From Streptomyces adelaidensis (lineage in GTDB: Bacteria > Actinomycetota > Actinomycetes > Streptomycetales > Streptomycetaceae), in NCBI RefSeq assembly GCF_016598475.1, contig NZ_JAEMUX010000015.1, forward strand, positions 1 through 64,000: 64,000 nt of DNA, read 5' to 3'. This document shows, piece after piece, positions 63,304-64,000 of this stretch. The notes below the pieces were generated by a model. It did not search any database. It had not been told where the DNA came from and saw only the letters and a program-made list of their open reading frames with translations. The stretch's first letter is position 1; every line of letters begins with the position of its first letter. The position numbers and the translations under genes are program-made.

Positions 63304-64000
63304 TCAGTCCCGTGACAACTCTGCCTCGGCCGCGGCCAGCGCGGCGAATTCCTCCTCCGGAGCCTTCGCCACCAGGTGCTTGCGGCTGTAGAGCCCGAAG
63401 TACGCCACCGCGACCGCGTACACACCGAGCGCGATGAACGCGGCCGTCACATCCACCAGGAAGGTCGCCACCAGCGCGGAGCAGGCCAGGACCAGCGCGA
63501 CCGAGGACGTCAGGACCCCGCCCGGCGTCCGGTACGGCCGCTCCAGACCCGGTTCGCGGCGGCGCAGGACGATGTGCGACAGGGACATCAGCGCGTAGCT
63601 GATCGTGGCGCCGAAGACGGCGATGTTGAGCAGGAGGGCGCCGTCCCCGGTGGCCGCCGCCAGGACGAAGCCGATGGTGCCCGGGACCAGCAGGCCCAGG
63701 TAGGGGGCCTTGCGGCTGCTGGTCAGCGACAGGACCCGGGGCAGGTAGCCGGCGCGGGAGAGCGCGAACAGCTGCCGGGAGCCCGCGTAGATCAGGGAGA
63801 AGAACGAGGCCACGAGGCCGGCCAGACCGGCGTAGTTCACGAACCGGCTGAGCGGGGTCGCCTTGCCGTCCGGCTGCAGTGCCTCGACGAGCGGGTTGCC
63901 CGCCTCCTGGATCGCGTTCGAGCCGCGCGCCCCGGTGGCGGCGAGGAAGGTGATCACGGCCAGCACCACGAGGACGCCCATCGACCAGCGGATGGCCTTC
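63304..64000 (-). CDS. Ethanolamine-type APC permease (3' part, gene runs off the window)
   Basis: C-terminal 230 or so residues of an amino acid-polyamine-organocation importer, with about six hydrophobic helices (for example YAGLAGLVASFFSLIYAGSRQLFALSRAGYLP and TISYALMSLSHIVLRRREP). Codons continue in frame to the edge of the window, so the start lies to the right. The pattern resembles ethanolamine/putrescine permeases. Together with the adjacent gamma-glutamyl hydrolase it suggests a polyamine or ethanolamine utilisation locus whose ligase lies outside the window. Confidence 0.85.
   Translation of the reverse strand, partial: KAIRWSMGVLVVLAVITFLAATGARGSNAIQEAGNPLVEALQPDGKATPLSRFVNYAGLAGLVASFFSLIYAGSRQLFALSRAGYLPRVLSLTSSRKAPYLGLLVPGTIGFVLAAATGDGALLLNIAVFGATISYALMSLSHIVLRRREPGLERPYRTPGGVLTSSVALVLACSALVATFLVDVTAAFIALGVYAVAVAYFGLYSRKHLVAKAPEEEFAALAAAEAELSRD

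Overview
This window comes from a Streptomyces chromosome or a very close actinomycete. The evidence is the high GC content with GC-rich third codon positions, frequent GTG and TTG starts, a complete Pup-proteasome system, a conservon, and a gene order from metH to the tat genes and the Mtr4-like helicase that matches my memory of the S. coelicolor core region. No rRNA, tRNA, CRISPR array or intact insertion sequence was seen.

Left part (1-13.7 kb): metH, a HAD phosphatase, two tandem oligopeptide-type ABC binding lipoproteins without permeases, an orphan NarL-type response regulator, a RecB/Cas4-like nuclease, an M50 site-2 protease with CBS domains, the tRNA m1A58 methyltransferase trmI, a secreted hypothetical protein and a small ferredoxin.

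Proteasome region (14.2-30.1 kb): arc (proteasomal ATPase), dop, pup, an endonuclease VII-like HNH gene, prcB and prcA, a divergent LacI regulator/MFS pair, pafA, two FKBP prolyl isomerases, pafB and pafC, two small proteins, tatA and tatC. Pup made here ends in GGQ, so Dop must deamidate it before PafA can ligate it; ARC and PrcBA then degrade the target. PafB/PafC are the DNA-damage transcription activators. The next gene, a Ski2/Mtr4-like helicase (30.35-33.15 kb), has a near-perfect PafBC-type (RecA-NDp) promoter.

Middle part (33.3-46.3 kb): a minus-strand operon for carboxylation-dependent urea or guanidine breakdown (two DUF1989 proteins, a biotin carboxylase, allophanate hydrolase), a divergent TetR regulator, and a conservon resembling cvn9/rar that ends in a CYP157-type P450 lacking the ExxR arginine. 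A 46-bp-period array of palindromes lies inside the nitrogen operon. The operator-like inverted repeat upstream of this operon recurs 13 kb away, upstream of an APC permease, which links the two loci into a probable small regulon.

Right part (46.4-64 kb): an RluA-type pseudouridine synthase; a small candidate terpenoid cluster (class I synthase, class II cyclase with a DADTT motif, P450) whose divergent promoter region carries a palindrome, a 21-bp-period direct repeat and an 8-bp tandem array; the permease; an N-formylglutamate amidohydrolase; a beta-lactamase-fold hydrolase; a siderophore-interacting protein behind an iron box; a 5'-3' exonuclease; an XRE-cupin regulator; a LysR regulator; a gamma-glutamyl-GABA hydrolase-like enzyme; and the 3' part of an ethanolamine-type permease. 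Three gene remnants also lie here: a glycine-betaine binding protein, a BtuF-like binding protein and a TDT transporter. The last two abut tail to tail at about position 61151, consistent with a deletion.
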